Positions 1 to 8,770 of a DNA stretch of 62,412 nt are shown piece by piece. The position numbers were made by a program, and so were the translations under genes. How positions within the stretch are numbered: position 1 is the first letter of the stretch; each line of letters starts with the position of its first letter. The notes under the pieces are model-generated. The model was given only the letters and a program-made list of their open reading frames with translations. It was not told the origin of the DNA and did no database searches. This DNA is from Mycobacterium sp. E3198 (GTDB lineage: Bacteria > Actinomycetota > Actinomycetes > Mycobacteriales > Mycobacteriaceae): contig NZ_LZIS01000124.1 in NCBI RefSeq assembly GCF_001667015.1, positions 1-62,412 on the forward strand, in the 5' to 3' direction.

Positions 1-114
1 GCCCGCATCATCTACTCGTTCTCCACCGTCAACGAGGCCCAGACATTCGACATGTCCAAGCCGGAGACGGTGCGGCGCTACGTCGAAACTTTCGCGATCA
101 ACGGTCTCCGCTGA
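1..114 (+). CDS. TetR-family regulator, C-terminal end only
   Basis: The open frame enters from the left edge and ends at a TGA at 112-114. Its last 37 residues match the C-terminus of the TetR protein encoded at 2291-2902 almost residue for residue (shared ARIIYSFSTVN, FDM, KFAINGLR/TFAINGLR). It is therefore the tail of a paralogous TetR repressor whose DNA-binding domain lies outside the window. It is followed by an SDR gene, just as the paralog is followed by one in divergent orientation. Confidence 0.8.
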   Translation, partial: ARIIYSFSTVNEAQTFDMSKPETVRRYVETFAINGLR

Positions 115-149
115 TCTTCTTTCGGAGAAACCCGGGCGTAGGCGCAACT

Positions 150-172
150 GAACAAAATATGTACTAGTGTTC
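150..172. promoter_or_regulatory. Possible TetR operator / promoter region
   Basis: An AT-rich stretch in GC-rich DNA carries GAAC at 150-153 and GTTC at 169-172, with the palindrome ACTAGT between them. It lies between the TetR tail and the SDR start. A similar GAAC/GTTC pair lies beside the other TetR gene (3204-3218). A regulatory role is inferred. Confidence 0.3.
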
Positions 173-217
173 TCCAAAGCGAATGCAGAAGAGCTGCGAG
201 CGCGAGAAGAGGGCGGC

Positions 218-985
218 ATGAGTGAACGGACGTTAGCCGGCAAGCGCGTCGTAGTCGTGGGCGCATCGGCCGGGATTGGGCGGGCTTTCGCCGTGCGTGC
301 GGGTAAGGAGGGCGCGGAGCTGCTCATTGCTGCGCGCCGACGGGATCGGCTGGAAGAGGTTGCCGCCGAGGCCGGCTGCGGCAACGCCGTGACCGCAGAT
401 GTGCGAAGTGTGGAGGATTGCGCGCGCCTCGCCGCTGTCGCCCGAGACTCGCTGGGCGGCATCGACTTGCTGTTCATATCGGTGGGTTACGCCCCGTTGC
501 GGATGTTCGCCGACACTTCCGTCGACGACTGGCTTGACGTCATGCGTACCAACGTCATCAGCGTCCACCAACTGATCAAGTCTTGTGTCCCGGTGCTTGC
601 GCCCGCAGCGATCGTCAGCGCGCTGTCCTCCGAAACCGTGGGTCAGCCACGGACTGCCCTCGGCGCCTATTCCTCCAGCAAGGCCGCGCTGTCGGAGAGC
701 CTCAACGCGTGGCGCAACGAGCATCCGGCTTTTCGGTTCTGCTGCGTCACGGTGGGCGGCACCGTGCCGACGGAGTTCACCGCGGCGTTTGACCCCGACC
801 TACTGGGTGTTGTCGTCCAAGATTGGATCGCGCGCGGTCTGCTTCAGGAGCAGCTGATGGCCCCCGAGGACGTTGCCGACGTGCTCGCGGGCGTTTTCGC
901 GAGCGCGCTGAACTTTCCCGTCGTCGGCCTCGAGCAGCTCGTCGTCCGGCCACCGTCATCGATGCGCAGGGCACTGACGGCATGA
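218..985 (+). CDS. Short-chain dehydrogenase/reductase (SDR)
   Basis: A 255-residue classical SDR. The Rossmann motif GASAGIGRA lies near residue 15, a Ser-rich catalytic strand (SALSSE) near 135 and the catalytic YSSSK near 150. The substrate is not recognisable; an alcohol/ketone step on a lipid-derived CoA ester would fit the neighbours. An upstream in-frame ATG at 167 exists, but the ATG at 218 has the purine-rich AGAAGAGGG before it and starts at the usual SDR N-terminus. The stop overlaps the start of the next gene (ATGA at 982-985), so the two are translationally coupled. Confidence 0.85.
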   Translation: MSERTLAGKRVVVVGASAGIGRAFAVRAGKEGAELLIAARRRDRLEEVAAEAGCGNAVTADVRSVEDCARLAAVARDSLGGIDLLFISVGYAPLRMFADTSVDDWLDVMRTNVISVHQLIKSCVPVLAPAAIVSALSSETVGQPRTALGAYSSSKAALSESLNAWRNEHPAFRFCCVTVGGTVPTEFTAAFDPDLLGVVVQDWIARGLLQEQLMAPEDVADVLAGVFASALNFPVVGLEQLVVRPPSSMRRALTA

Positions 986-2262
986 CAGCGCAAGTCCAAT
1001 CGGCGTGGCCCGATCACCCCGAATACCGGATCGATGCGACTCCGTGCCCTCATACCGGTCAGGTGTGGTTCGGCGATGTACTCGTCGCCGAAAGTGACAA
1101 CTGCCTCGTGGTCACCGAGACCGACCACGATGACCGGCTGTACTTCCCCGAATCCGATGTGCGGTGGGACCTCTTCGTGCCGTCGGACCACAGCACCGTG
1201 TGCCCCTTCAAGGGCCGAGCAAATTACTGGACGCTGAACAGTGCGGATCCCCCGATCGAAAACGCGGTGTGGGCATACCGCTCCCCGTTGCCCGAAGTCG
1301 CGGCGATCGCGGGGCACGTCTCGTTCTACGACGACGTCTTGCGTGTCGTCGTCGTGGAGCAGTGGCCAGACGGCTCGAGGGTTTCTTTCACCTTCCCGCT
1401 TTGGGGCGACGCCGACGAGCTGTGCAGGCTGATCGACGTCGAGCCGGCGAACAGCGGCTGTTTCACCGGGCCGGCTCATGGACCCACCCGCCGCAACGTC
1501 GTCGAGGGTGGGCAACTGCTCGCGGAGGCCATCGTTGCGACATCGAAAGTGCTTCCAGAGCAAAGAGTTACATCGGCATCGATGATCTTCACCAAAGCGG
1601 CATCATTCGATGCTCCGGTGGACCTGACCGTCGACGTTCTCCGCCGCGGCAAGACGTTCTCGTCGGCCGAAGTCCGCGTGAATCAGCACGGCGTGCTACG
1701 CGCCGCGGGAATTGTTCTCGCAGATTCCGGTGCCAACGAGGTCATGCGGGACACCGAGCGGATGCCGGACGTGCCGGGACCCGATGCTGCGGTGGCCTTT
1801 CCGGGCTTTGGGATGACAGGTCGTGAAATCCGCGTGGTCGACGGAGCCTACGATCCGGACCCCGACCGGATTGGCCCGCCAGTGATCAACGCGTGGGTCC
1901 GATTTCGTGAGGCGCCGGGTGAACCCTACCTGCAGGCCGCGTTGCTCGCTCAATCGACGACTCACTGGACCATTGCGGCCGGTATGCTACCGCATCGCGG
2001 CCTGGGCGAGGCTCGCGCCCACGTCACCCTGTCGACGGGAATCATGAAGGCTACCATTGCATTCCACGACGACGTCGATATCGCCGACTGGCTGCTGTAC
2101 ACGAACCACGCCTTCTGGTCCGGGCGCGGTCTCGTGCAAGGCGATGGCCGCATCTTCAGCCGCGATGGTCGGCTGGCGGCGTCGTACACGATCCAGGCGA
2201 TGGTCCGTGAATTCGCGGCCGAACCTGCAGCCATGGGTCACAACAGCCGAACTGCTATGTGA
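982..2262 (+). CDS. DUF427 domain - acyl-CoA thioesterase-like fusion
   Basis: A 426-residue two-part protein. Residues roughly 15-110 are a DUF427 domain with the signature WDLFVPSD, then CPFKG and YW. The remainder resembles a double-hotdog acyl-CoA thioesterase II (GPTRRNVVEGGQLLAEA, then TLSTGIMKATIAFHDD and WLLYTNHAFWSGRGLVQG). It probably hydrolyses an acyl-CoA, with DUF427 as a small-molecule-binding accessory domain. The ATG overlaps the preceding SDR stop, so the longer frame beginning at 823 is not used. It ends convergent with the TetR gene, leaving only about 28 nt between them. Confidence 0.75.
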   Translation: MTAQVQSAWPDHPEYRIDATPCPHTGQVWFGDVLVAESDNCLVVTETDHDDRLYFPESDVRWDLFVPSDHSTVCPFKGRANYWTLNSADPPIENAVWAYRSPLPEVAAIAGHVSFYDDVLRVVVVEQWPDGSRVSFTFPLWGDADELCRLIDVEPANSGCFTGPAHGPTRRNVVEGGQLLAEAIVATSKVLPEQRVTSASMIFTKAASFDAPVDLTVDVLRRGKTFSSAEVRVNQHGVLRAAGIVLADSGANEVMRDTERMPDVPGPDAAVAFPGFGMTGREIRVVDGAYDPDPDRIGPPVINAWVRFREAPGEPYLQAALLAQSTTHWTIAAGMLPHRGLGEARAHVTLSTGIMKATIAFHDDVDIADWLLYTNHAFWSGRGLVQGDGRIFSRDGRLAASYTIQAMVREFAAEPAAMGHNSRTAM

Positions 2263-2290
2263 TCGGCGTCGCAGGCGACCACCCCTTGCC

Positions 2291-2902
2291 TTAGCGCAGG
2301 CCGTTGATGGCAAATTTCTCTACGTAGTCGCGGACGGTCTTTGGCTTCGTCATATCGAAGCTCAGCCCTTGATTGACCGTCGAGAAGGAATAGATGATGC
2401 GGGCCAGCCACTCGCTGGCCGCTGTGACGTTGACTCCAGCGCCGACCTCACCGCGCTTTTGCGCGTCGCGCACGTAGGGTTCGAGAAACTTCGTCGTGCG
2501 CCGAACGGCGCTGTCGCCATCGGAGACCATGTGGCGCATGAGCTCAGAGTCGTCGGCCATCAGTCGGTTGCGGGTGCGGTGTTCTAGCAGTATTTTCGCG
2601 TGGGTTTCGGCCATCGCGCCGAGTTTTTCGGCGAGCGTGGTCTTGTTTTCCATCGCCGCGGCGACCTCACGGTAAAAGCGTTGGGCTCCATGTTCGATCG
2701 CCGCCTCGATGAGCACATCGCGATCCTCGAAGTAGCGGTAAATCGTGCCCCGGGAGACCTTGGCCATGCGCGCCACGTCCTGCACGCTCGTGCGATGGAT
2801 GCCCAATTGTGTAAAACACTCATTGGCGGCGTCGAGTATCTGGTCGCGCCGATCGAAGTCGTCGGCGACCGTTGAATCGCCAGTTGCTCGGTCAGTCGAC
2901 AT
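2291..2902 (-). CDS. TetR-family transcriptional regulator
   Basis: A 203-residue TetR repressor. The N-terminal HTH covers about residues 18-65 (ILDAANECFTQLGIHRTSV, then VSRGTIYRYFEDRDVLIEA). The C-terminal ligand-binding half has no recognised ligand. The start is preceded by GGAGGAG. It is a paralog of the TetR whose tail lies at 1-114. It faces away from the SDR at 3246, so a shared intergenic operator near 3190-3218 is likely. Confidence 0.9.
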   Translation of the reverse strand: MSTDRATGDSTVADDFDRRDQILDAANECFTQLGIHRTSVQDVARMAKVSRGTIYRYFEDRDVLIEAAIEHGAQRFYREVAAAMENKTTLAEKLGAMAETHAKILLEHRTRNRLMADDSELMRHMVSDGDSAVRRTTKFLEPYVRDAQKRGEVGAGVNVTAASEWLARIIYSFSTVNQGLSFDMTKPKTVRDYVEKFAINGLR

Positions 2903-3189
2903 GTCACTCCTCCGCGGGTGATGGCTATCCCCCAGCTCGTTATGCTACGTGACACGCGGTGTCTCGTTGGCGAAGCGCGCCCCGAACGAGCACAGTCCAA
3001 GGTTCCAGGGCCGCCGGGTCAGCCGAGGAATGTGGTCTTGGTATCGAGATATTCCATAGCTTGCGAGCCCGAGTAACGCTCACTTGGGCAGGGCATCGCT
3101 GTGACCGGCAGCCGGCGCACCCGTAAACGATGAGCCGACGGACCAGCCCGTGGGCCGACGCCCACTAGGCAGTGGAGCGACGATCTGCA

Positions 3190-3218
3190 ATTATTGAATA
3201 ATAGAACGTCTGATGTTC
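3190..3218. promoter_or_regulatory. Palindromic operator-like region between TetR and SDR genes
   Basis: A perfect palindrome ATTATT-G-AATAAT (3190-3202) is followed at once by GAAC (3204-3207), 7 nt, and GTTC (3215-3218). It is AT-rich against the background and lies just before the SDR start. The rest of the 2903-3245 intergenic region shows nothing recognisable. Operator function for the neighbouring TetR is inferred. Confidence 0.4.
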
Positions 3219-3245
3219 AATTGTTACATGCAGCAAGGAGTGGTC

Positions 3246-4043
3246 TTGTCTCGTTTGGAAGACAGATACGCGCTGGTCACCGGCGGAGCTCAGGGGTTGG
3301 GCGGAGCGATTGCCGAGGAGTTGGCCAGCCTCGGCGCCCACGTCACCATCGTCGATCTGAACGGGGAGAAGGGCCTTGAGCGCGTCGAGCGCATTAGTGG
3401 CAATTCCGGGCGGGCCTCCTTCATCAGGGCCAATGTGGCCCACCGCGACGCGATTGAAGCAGCCGTGCGCGAGGCGGCGGAAACCGGAGGCGGCCGCATC
3501 GACGTCTTGGTGAACGCGGCCCAGTTCTTCGCAATGCCGAAGGCGCTCGAACTGGTCACCGATAAGGATTGGGAGCTCTCGGAAGCGACCGGGCCCAAGG
3601 CGACATTTCGGTTCATGCAGCTTTGCTTTCCGTTCCTCCGCGAGTCGGGTCGGGCGTCGGTGATCAACTTCGTGTCGGGGTCCGCCCTTGCCGGCATCGC
3701 CTATACCGCTCCCTACTCGGCGGCCAAGGGCGCGGTGGCGGCGCTGACCAAGGTCGCCGCCAACGAGTGGGCTCGCCACCGCATCCGAGTGAATGCGGTG
3801 TGTCCGTTCGCCCTCACCGAGGCCCAGCAAAAACTGATCGGCACCGACTGGGACAACTACACGCGGACCGCGGCCGCGTCGCCCATGAAGCGCGGCGCCA
3901 GTCCTGTGGAGATCGCGCCCGCGGTGGCTTTTTTGGCAGGAGACGACGCGGCCTTCGTGACCGGCACGGTGTTGCACGTCGACGGTGGCATGACCGAGCT
4001 GTCGACGGTGGACTACTCGCAGTCACCGGGAGTGTTTGGCTAG
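3246..4043 (+). CDS. Short-chain dehydrogenase/reductase (SDR)
   Basis: A 265-residue SDR. It has GGAQGLGGA near residue 10 (NAD(P) binding), VLVNAA near 85, the catalytic Ser in NFVSGS near 137, YSAAK near 150 and the C-terminal VLHVDGG. An ATG exists at 3213, but the TTG at 3246 has a perfect AAGGAG at 3235-3240 at the correct distance and gives the usual SDR N-terminus, so TTG is chosen. It is the first gene of an operon with the DUF35, thiolase-like and NAD-dehydrogenase genes, which suggests degradation of a branched or cyclic acyl chain. Confidence 0.85.
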   Translation: MSRLEDRYALVTGGAQGLGGAIAEELASLGAHVTIVDLNGEKGLERVERISGNSGRASFIRANVAHRDAIEAAVREAAETGGGRIDVLVNAAQFFAMPKALELVTDKDWELSEATGPKATFRFMQLCFPFLRESGRASVINFVSGSALAGIAYTAPYSAAKGAVAALTKVAANEWARHRIRVNAVCPFALTEAQQKLIGTDWDNYTRTAAASPMKRGASPVEIAPAVAFLAGDDAAFVTGTVLHVDGGMTELSTVDYSQSPGVFG

Positions 4044-4064
4044 CAGTCGATTCCAACCACACGC

Positions 4065-4490
4065 GTGACGCAGATGCCAGAAATCCCCCGGCCAGCCCCG
4101 GCGCTGACCGCTCTGAATCGGCCCTTTTGGACCTCTGGGGCCGACGGAGTGTTGCGCATGCAGCGCTGCACCTCCTGTCGGCGGTTGTGCCACCCGCCGG
4201 CCCTGTTGTGCCCTGAAGACCACGCGGCCGTGGAATACGTTGACCTCAGCGGCCGCGGGTCCGTCGAATCATGGACGGTGAACCGTCATCAATGGTTCCC
4301 CGGGTTTGCGCCGCCCTACCTCATCGCGTTCGTCAACCCGGTCGAGGACAAACGGGTACGCCTGCTGACCAACCTGGTCAACATCCGCCCTGACGAGATC
4401 ACCCAAAACATGCCTGTGCGAGTCGTCTTCGATCGATGCTTCGATGGCGAAGACGAGGTGTTCATTCCATTGTTCGAACCGGAGCGCTGA
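4065..4490 (+). CDS. DUF35 OB-fold / zinc-ribbon protein
   Basis: A 141-residue protein of the ChsH2/DUF35 type. The N-terminal rubredoxin-like zinc ribbon is CTSCRRLCHPPALLCP (about residues 33-48), followed by an OB-fold that normally binds acyl-CoA or supports a partner thiolase. The GTG start is weakly supported; ATG at 4074 is an alternative. The stop overlaps the thiolase-like gene (TGATG at 4488-4492). That is the usual pairing of DUF35 proteins with Ltp-type aldolases/thiolases in steroid or polyketide side-chain catabolism. Confidence 0.8.
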   Translation: MTQMPEIPRPAPALTALNRPFWTSGADGVLRMQRCTSCRRLCHPPALLCPEDHAAVEYVDLSGRGSVESWTVNRHQWFPGFAPPYLIAFVNPVEDKRVRLLTNLVNIRPDEITQNMPVRVVFDRCFDGEDEVFIPLFEPER

Positions 4491-5665
4491 TGGAAAAGGC
4501 GGTGACCGACCGGACCATTATCAGCGGCATCGGTCAGTCGGCAATAGGCCGCCGGCTGGGGCGGGACCCGCTGGAGCTCACCGCCGAAGCGTGTCTGGCC
4601 GCAGTTGCCGACGCAGGTTTGTCGCTGGCCGCCATCGACGGCCTTACAACCTATCCCGGGGCTTCGCAGCCCGGCGTCGGGTTCTCTGGGGCGTCGCTGC
4701 GGGACATCCACGACGCACTGGGAATCAAGCCGAACTGGGTCGCCGGGGGAGTGGAATCCCCGGGACAGCTCGGCGCTGTGGTGGACGCAATCCTCGCTGT
4801 CGCCGGAGGGCTTGCCAATCACGTCCTGTGTTGGCGCAGCATCTGGGAGGGCACCGCTCAGGGCGTCGGCCGACGCAAGGGGTACGGGTCCGGCGGCGGG
4901 CGTCCCGCCGGAATGCTGGGGTGGCAGATGCCTTTTGGCGCGACGGCAGCCAACCTGGCGGCGCTGCAAATCCGCGCGCGGATGCTGCGCTACGACCTCA
5001 CCCGCGAGCAACTCGCGTCGATAGCGCTCGCGCAGGGGGCCCACGCCGCCCTTAACCCCGTGGCTATCTATCGCGACCCACTCGACCTGGACGCGTATCT
5101 GAGCGCGCGAATGGTCTCCGACCCGTTGTGCATGTTCGACTGTGACATTGCCTGCGATGGGGCGACCGCTTTCGTCATTTCCCGTGCCGAGCACGCCGCC
5201 GCGCTGGACCACCCAGGGGTGGCCGTCGAGGCCCTGGACTGTGCCCACCACGATCGGTTCACGTGGGAGGGGGGAGACGACATCAGCCGCATCAGTTCGC
5301 GCTGGTCCACGATCTGGGAGCGGACGGATTTCGACGTTGCCGATGTCGACGTGGCCTCGCTGTATGACGGATTCAGTGTCTTCGTGCTCTGCTGGCTGGA
5401 GGACTTCGGTTTCTGTCCGGTCGGAGAATCCGGCGCGTGGATCGCTGATCCTGCGCGCATCTCGCTGGGCGGACAATTGCCTATCAATACTGGCGGCGGG
5501 CAGCTATCCGGTGGACGTCTCCACGGCTTCGGGCATCTCCACGAAGCATGCCTGCAGATCCGTGGCGAGGCCGGTGCGCGACAGGTCGACGGGGCGAAGC
5601 TGGCTGCTGTTGGCGTGGGAGCGGCCAACAGCGGCACCACCGCAATGCTGCTACGGCGGTCGTGA
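4490..5665 (+). CDS. Thiolase-fold lipid-transfer protein (Ltp-like)
   Basis: A 391-residue thiolase-superfamily protein. It has the N-terminal TIISGIGQSAIGRR, a central ISRAEHA strand, the thiolase-type NTGGGQLSGGRLHGFGHLHEA and the C-terminal GVGAANSGTTAMLL. The canonical catalytic Cys motif of true thiolases is absent, as in Ltp-type retro-aldolases that work with DUF35 partners. The start overlaps the DUF35 stop. The likely role is C-C bond cleavage or acyl transfer on a CoA-linked side chain; the substrate is unknown. Confidence 0.8.
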   Translation: MEKAVTDRTIISGIGQSAIGRRLGRDPLELTAEACLAAVADAGLSLAAIDGLTTYPGASQPGVGFSGASLRDIHDALGIKPNWVAGGVESPGQLGAVVDAILAVAGGLANHVLCWRSIWEGTAQGVGRRKGYGSGGGRPAGMLGWQMPFGATAANLAALQIRARMLRYDLTREQLASIALAQGAHAALNPVAIYRDPLDLDAYLSARMVSDPLCMFDCDIACDGATAFVISRAEHAAALDHPGVAVEALDCAHHDRFTWEGGDDISRISSRWSTIWERTDFDVADVDVASLYDGFSVFVLCWLEDFGFCPVGESGAWIADPARISLGGQLPINTGGGQLSGGRLHGFGHLHEACLQIRGEAGARQVDGAKLAAVGVGAANSGTTAMLLRRS

Positions 5666-5711
5666 CGATGCCGTCGTGCAGAATGATCATGCGACCCTGA
5701 GGAGGGCATCC

Positions 5712-6584
5712 ATGGTGGAAGATCAAGCGCCGATGTTGGGCTTCATTGGGCTGGGCAATCTGGGTGCACCGATGGCCAAGCGGTTGGTCGGCTGGCCGGG
5801 CGGGTTGATCGTCTTCGATGTAAGGCCAGATGCGACAACGTCGTTCGCCGACGCTGGAGCGCAGGTCGCCGACAGTGTGGATGAGGTGGCAGCTGCCGAC
5901 ATCATCAGTGTCATGGTGCTCAACGACGAGCAAGTGCGCGACGTCGTGGCGCGGCTTGCCCCGCGGGCCAAGCGCGGTACCGTCATCGCGATCCACTCGA
6001 CGATCGACCCCAGAACCGCAGTCGAACTCGCTGCGGAGCTGGAGAAGAACGGCATTCACGTCATCGATGCACCGGTCAGCGGCGGCGTGGAAGCGGTGAA
6101 GACGGGTGATCTGGCGGTCATGGTGGGCGCCGAACGCCAGGTCTACGAGCTCGTCAAGCCGGCGTTCAAGCAGTGGGCGTCCATGGTGGTTCACGCAGGG
6201 GAACCCGGCGCGGGGACCCGGATGAAGCTGGCGCGCAACATGCTGACTTTCACGTCTTTTGCGGCCGCGTGCGAAGCAATGAAGCTCGCCGAGTTGGCGG
6301 GTCTTGACGTGCAAGCGTTCAGCCGGGTCGTGCGCCACACTGATGCACACAGCGGTGGCACCGGCGCAATGATGTTCCGCGACGACATGAGCAAGCCGCT
6401 GGCCCCAGACCACTTCCTCTACCAGCCGTTCCTGCACACCCGTGAATTGGGAGAAAAAGATCTCACCCTGGCGCTGGGTCTCGGCGGAGAAGTGGGCGCA
6501 GAACTTCCGCTTGCTGAAATCGCATTGCGGAATCTGGCCGAAGGATTGGGCGTACCCCACGCCAGTGCGACCGAATCTGATTGA
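5712..6584 (+). CDS. NAD-binding 3-hydroxyisobutyrate dehydrogenase-family protein
   Basis: A 290-residue beta-hydroxyacid dehydrogenase. It has the N-terminal GFIGLGNLGAPMAKRL (residues about 9-24), the substrate-loop signature DAPVSGGVEAVKTG near 122, and the conserved Lys in GAGTRMKLARN near 175. The ATG at 5712 follows GAGGAGGG at 5699-5706. It probably oxidises a 3-hydroxy acid from the pathway encoded just upstream. The longer frame from 5142 is an accidental read-through of the thiolase gene. Confidence 0.88.
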   Translation: MVEDQAPMLGFIGLGNLGAPMAKRLVGWPGGLIVFDVRPDATTSFADAGAQVADSVDEVAAADIISVMVLNDEQVRDVVARLAPRAKRGTVIAIHSTIDPRTAVELAAELEKNGIHVIDAPVSGGVEAVKTGDLAVMVGAERQVYELVKPAFKQWASMVVHAGEPGAGTRMKLARNMLTFTSFAAACEAMKLAELAGLDVQAFSRVVRHTDAHSGGTGAMMFRDDMSKPLAPDHFLYQPFLHTRELGEKDLTLALGLGGEVGAELPLAEIALRNLAEGLGVPHASATESD

Positions 6585-6665
6585 CCGAAGCATCGCAGCG
6601 TTTGACGCGACACACCCGCCCTTTTCGGCACCCTGCGAGATCAACAAACCATCGGCAATTACTGA

Positions 6666-7125
6666 CATCACGGCCTGATACCGCTGCTCGGCCACGCTCC
6701 GCCGATCATCGAAGCGGATGGAACGCCTCGCCTTTCGGGGGCGGCGACGGGGACGACGGGGGTGCTGGCGGGACCGCTGTACACGGCGATGGGCGTGCTC
6801 GCCGCGCTGCACGCGGCCGGGCGCGAGGGCAAGCGGTGGACCGCCTTCTTCATTGCGACCGATATCGCAGGAGCGCCAGCGTTTTTGGGCGCGGATCTGT
6901 TCGACGACGACCACGCGAAGGCTCGCCGACTCGTTTACGAGCAGGCTCAGCCGAACGGGGCGTCGCAGCGATTGATGTGAACGTGCATCAAGACGAAACC
7001 CGACGAAGGATTTGCACCGCCGGCCGCGCCGCGCGTTGGGCGGCATACGGAAGAGTTGCTCGGCGCCCTGGCGGGCTATGACGCGGCCGGAATCGAGCGC
7101 CTTCGTTCGACTGGTGCAAAACGAA
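6666..7125 (+). pseudogene. Decayed class III CoA-transferase
   Basis: One frame carries two pieces typical of CoA-transferase family III: a middle segment (GVLAGPLYTAMGVLAALHAAGREGK, about 6753-6835) and the C-terminal signature APRVGRHTEELL, then GYDAAGIERLRSTG (about 7026-7115). A TGA at 6978 separates them, and the large N-terminal part and the catalytic Asp are missing. The intact enzyme would move CoA between acids, which fits the catabolic operon upstream. No intact gene lies between 6585 and 7247. Confidence 0.6.
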
Positions 7126-7247
7126 CACCGGCGCTTGGCCCCACCCCACGTGGTGCCGGCCAGCCGTACGGGCGTTGGCGATCCGCCAGCTGGTCTACGA
7201 TTGGGTGACTTGCCCCAGTACTTGTATCACGAACCGCGGGAGGCGAC

Positions 7248-7853
7248 ATGGTTGAGCATCGCCACGTCGAATGGGACCCAGACACGCGACGCATCCTCAC
7301 GGCCCGGCTCCTGTTGCGCCCCTGGCAACTCGACGACGACCTCGGCGCCTACCGGATATACGGAGCGCCGGAAGTTGCGCGTTGGCTGTGTCCGGCATTG
7401 CCGATGATCATCGACCAGGCGCATATGCGCCGACTCCTGGGCGACTGGATCGCGCAGAGCGATGCAGCCGGACTGCCCCAGGGCCGATGGGCGATAACCG
7501 ATAAAGACTCCGGCGACCTGATCGGGGGAGTGGCACTGCTTCCACTTCCGCCCGGCCGCACCGATCTCGAGATCGGATGGCAGGTTGCACCGACACTGTG
7601 GGGTCGCGGCTACGGCGCGGAAGCCGGCCATGCGGTGGCCCACCAAGCATTCACAAATGTCGGTGTCAGTGAGGTCTTCGCTGTCGTGCGGCCAGGCAAT
7701 CATCGCGGGGTGGCTACGGCTCGCCGAGTGGGCATGGAATGGGTTGGGGAGACCGACAAGTACTACAACCTCACCCTTGAGATCTACCGTCTCAACAAAG
7801 CAGATCTGGATCTGCCTGAACCGGCCTGTGCACCGGCGCCGGAATGGCCCTAG
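7248..7853 (+). CDS. GNAT-family N-acetyltransferase (RimJ/RimL type)
   Basis: A 201-residue GNAT enzyme. It begins ILTARLLLRPW, has the acetyl-CoA-binding segment GWQVAPTLWGRGYGAEAGHAV near residue 107, and the C-terminal NHRGVATARRVGMEWVGE. The ATG is preceded by GCGGGAGG. The acceptor is unknown; relatives acetylate ribosomal protein N-termini or small molecules. It runs convergent with the monooxygenase gene at 7900. Confidence 0.88.
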   Translation: MVEHRHVEWDPDTRRILTARLLLRPWQLDDDLGAYRIYGAPEVARWLCPALPMIIDQAHMRRLLGDWIAQSDAAGLPQGRWAITDKDSGDLIGGVALLPLPPGRTDLEIGWQVAPTLWGRGYGAEAGHAVAHQAFTNVGVSEVFAVVRPGNHRGVATARRVGMEWVGETDKYYNLTLEIYRLNKADLDLPEPACAPAPEWP

Positions 7854-7899
7854 CGCCGAATGCCACAGGCCCGGAATCTTCTGTGTGAGTTCGGCGGGC

Positions 7900-8211
7900 C
7901 TAGCGACTCAGTACGCGGTAGAAGGTGGTCTGGGCCTTTCCGCCCTCAGCGAACTGGGCCAGTGCTTCTACGCTGACGGCGAAGTGATCGGTTTGGACGT
8001 GACGGTCGACGCCGTGCTGGTTGCGGAACCGCTGGTAGAGCGTGAAATGTCCAGGCCGATTGCGATCTTCGTGCAATCGAAAGGTGCTGACTGCTCCTTC
8101 GGCCAGCGACTGAGGGATTAACTTAACAAACGCGCGTCGCAGGTCGTCCCCTCTGCCTGGCAAAGCCGTGGCCTCGGTGATCAGCACTACTTCTTCATCT
8201 GGGCCGTACAT
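7900..8211 (-). CDS. Antibiotic-biosynthesis-monooxygenase (ABM) family protein
   Basis: A 103-residue dimeric alpha+beta-barrel protein of the ABM/quinol-monooxygenase type. It has VVLITEATALPGRGDDLRRAF at the start and the FTLYQRFRNQHGVDRHVQTDHF core. The start at 8211 has AAGGAG just upstream on the minus strand, so the longer frame to 8361 is rejected. The reaction is unknown; relatives oxidise quinones or reactive aldehydes, or act as cofactor-free monooxygenases. No partner gene is obvious. Confidence 0.75.
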   Translation of the reverse strand: MYGPDEEVVLITEATALPGRGDDLRRAFVKLIPQSLAEGAVSTFRLHEDRNRPGHFTLYQRFRNQHGVDRHVQTDHFAVSVEALAQFAEGGKAQTTFYRVLSR

Positions 8212-8592
8212 GGTTGACGCTCCTTCCGTCTTCTCTAGGGCCTTTGCGCCATCACGGCATCGAGTGTCTGCCTCGCCGGCACCTTCATGCGTGCACCACA
8301 ATGGAATTGACTGCTGGATTGAGAGATAGCCATCGGCATGGTGAACGACATTCGCCACCACTTTGCTCCGGCTTGCTTAGGCGTTATAACCCATCTCTCG
8401 ACACGCCCACCCGCTCGACGATTACCACCCCGGCGGATTTCCCGCTGCGCGTTCACAACTCAGCGAGAGGCGGGACCGCCTATCCCTTGAGTGCCCTGGG
8501 ATTGATGTCGCGGAACCGCGCAGCTCATGGCGTAATCGACAACCGACACTGATGAGCCATTTTGTGTCAGCAGTTGCCTCGGGATCCAAAAC

Positions 8593-8633
8593 TCACCCGG
8601 GTGATACGACGTTGGGGTGATGACGGCTCACCC
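8593..8633 (+). promoter_or_regulatory. Four-armed palindromic box, copy 1
   Basis: TCACCCGGGTGA at 8593-8604, 10 nt, then GGGTGA-TGACGGC-TCACCC at 8615-8633. It starts the putative regulon upstream of the SDR-msrB-msrA-tal-ctaD operon, 137 nt before the first start codon. This copy has a 10-nt rather than 11-nt spacer. The rest of 8212-8770 contains no supported gene. Confidence 0.75.
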
Positions 8634-8770
8634 CTCAGGGCAGCAGACTCGAGGCCAGTTCAACGTCGACACGACGGGTGTCGTCGCCAACGCTACAACT
8701 CTTCTAGCAGGGCAAAGGCAGCAATGGCCCGGCAGGAGCCGTCGAGAATGATTAGCAGAAGGGTCTGACC

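Noticed and set aside
823..981. Longer start for the DUF427-thioesterase gene
   Set aside because: It runs inside the SDR coding frame; the ATG at 982 overlapping the SDR stop is the normal coupled start.
2903..2927. GGGTGATGGCTATCCCC as a tenth palindromic box
   Set aside because: Only one GGGTGA arm fits; neither TCACCCGGGTGA nor correct spacing is present.
4316..5476. Long antisense open frame opposite the DUF35/thiolase genes
   Set aside because: High-GC shadow frame, with no protein motif and Arg/Gly/Pro-rich composition.
5142..5711. N-terminal extension of the hydroxyisobutyrate-dehydrogenase-like gene
   Set aside because: Overlaps the thiolase-like gene in another frame; ATG 5712 has a clear GAGGAGGG.
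5484..7046. 520-residue antisense open frame
   Set aside because: Composition typical of antisense high-GC shadows; the sense frame is a clear dehydrogenase.
7867..7901. AGGCCCG/CGGGCCT inverted repeat between convergent genes as terminator
   Set aside because: Only 7-bp arms with a 21-nt loop and no T-run, and it overlaps a stop codon; too weak to call.
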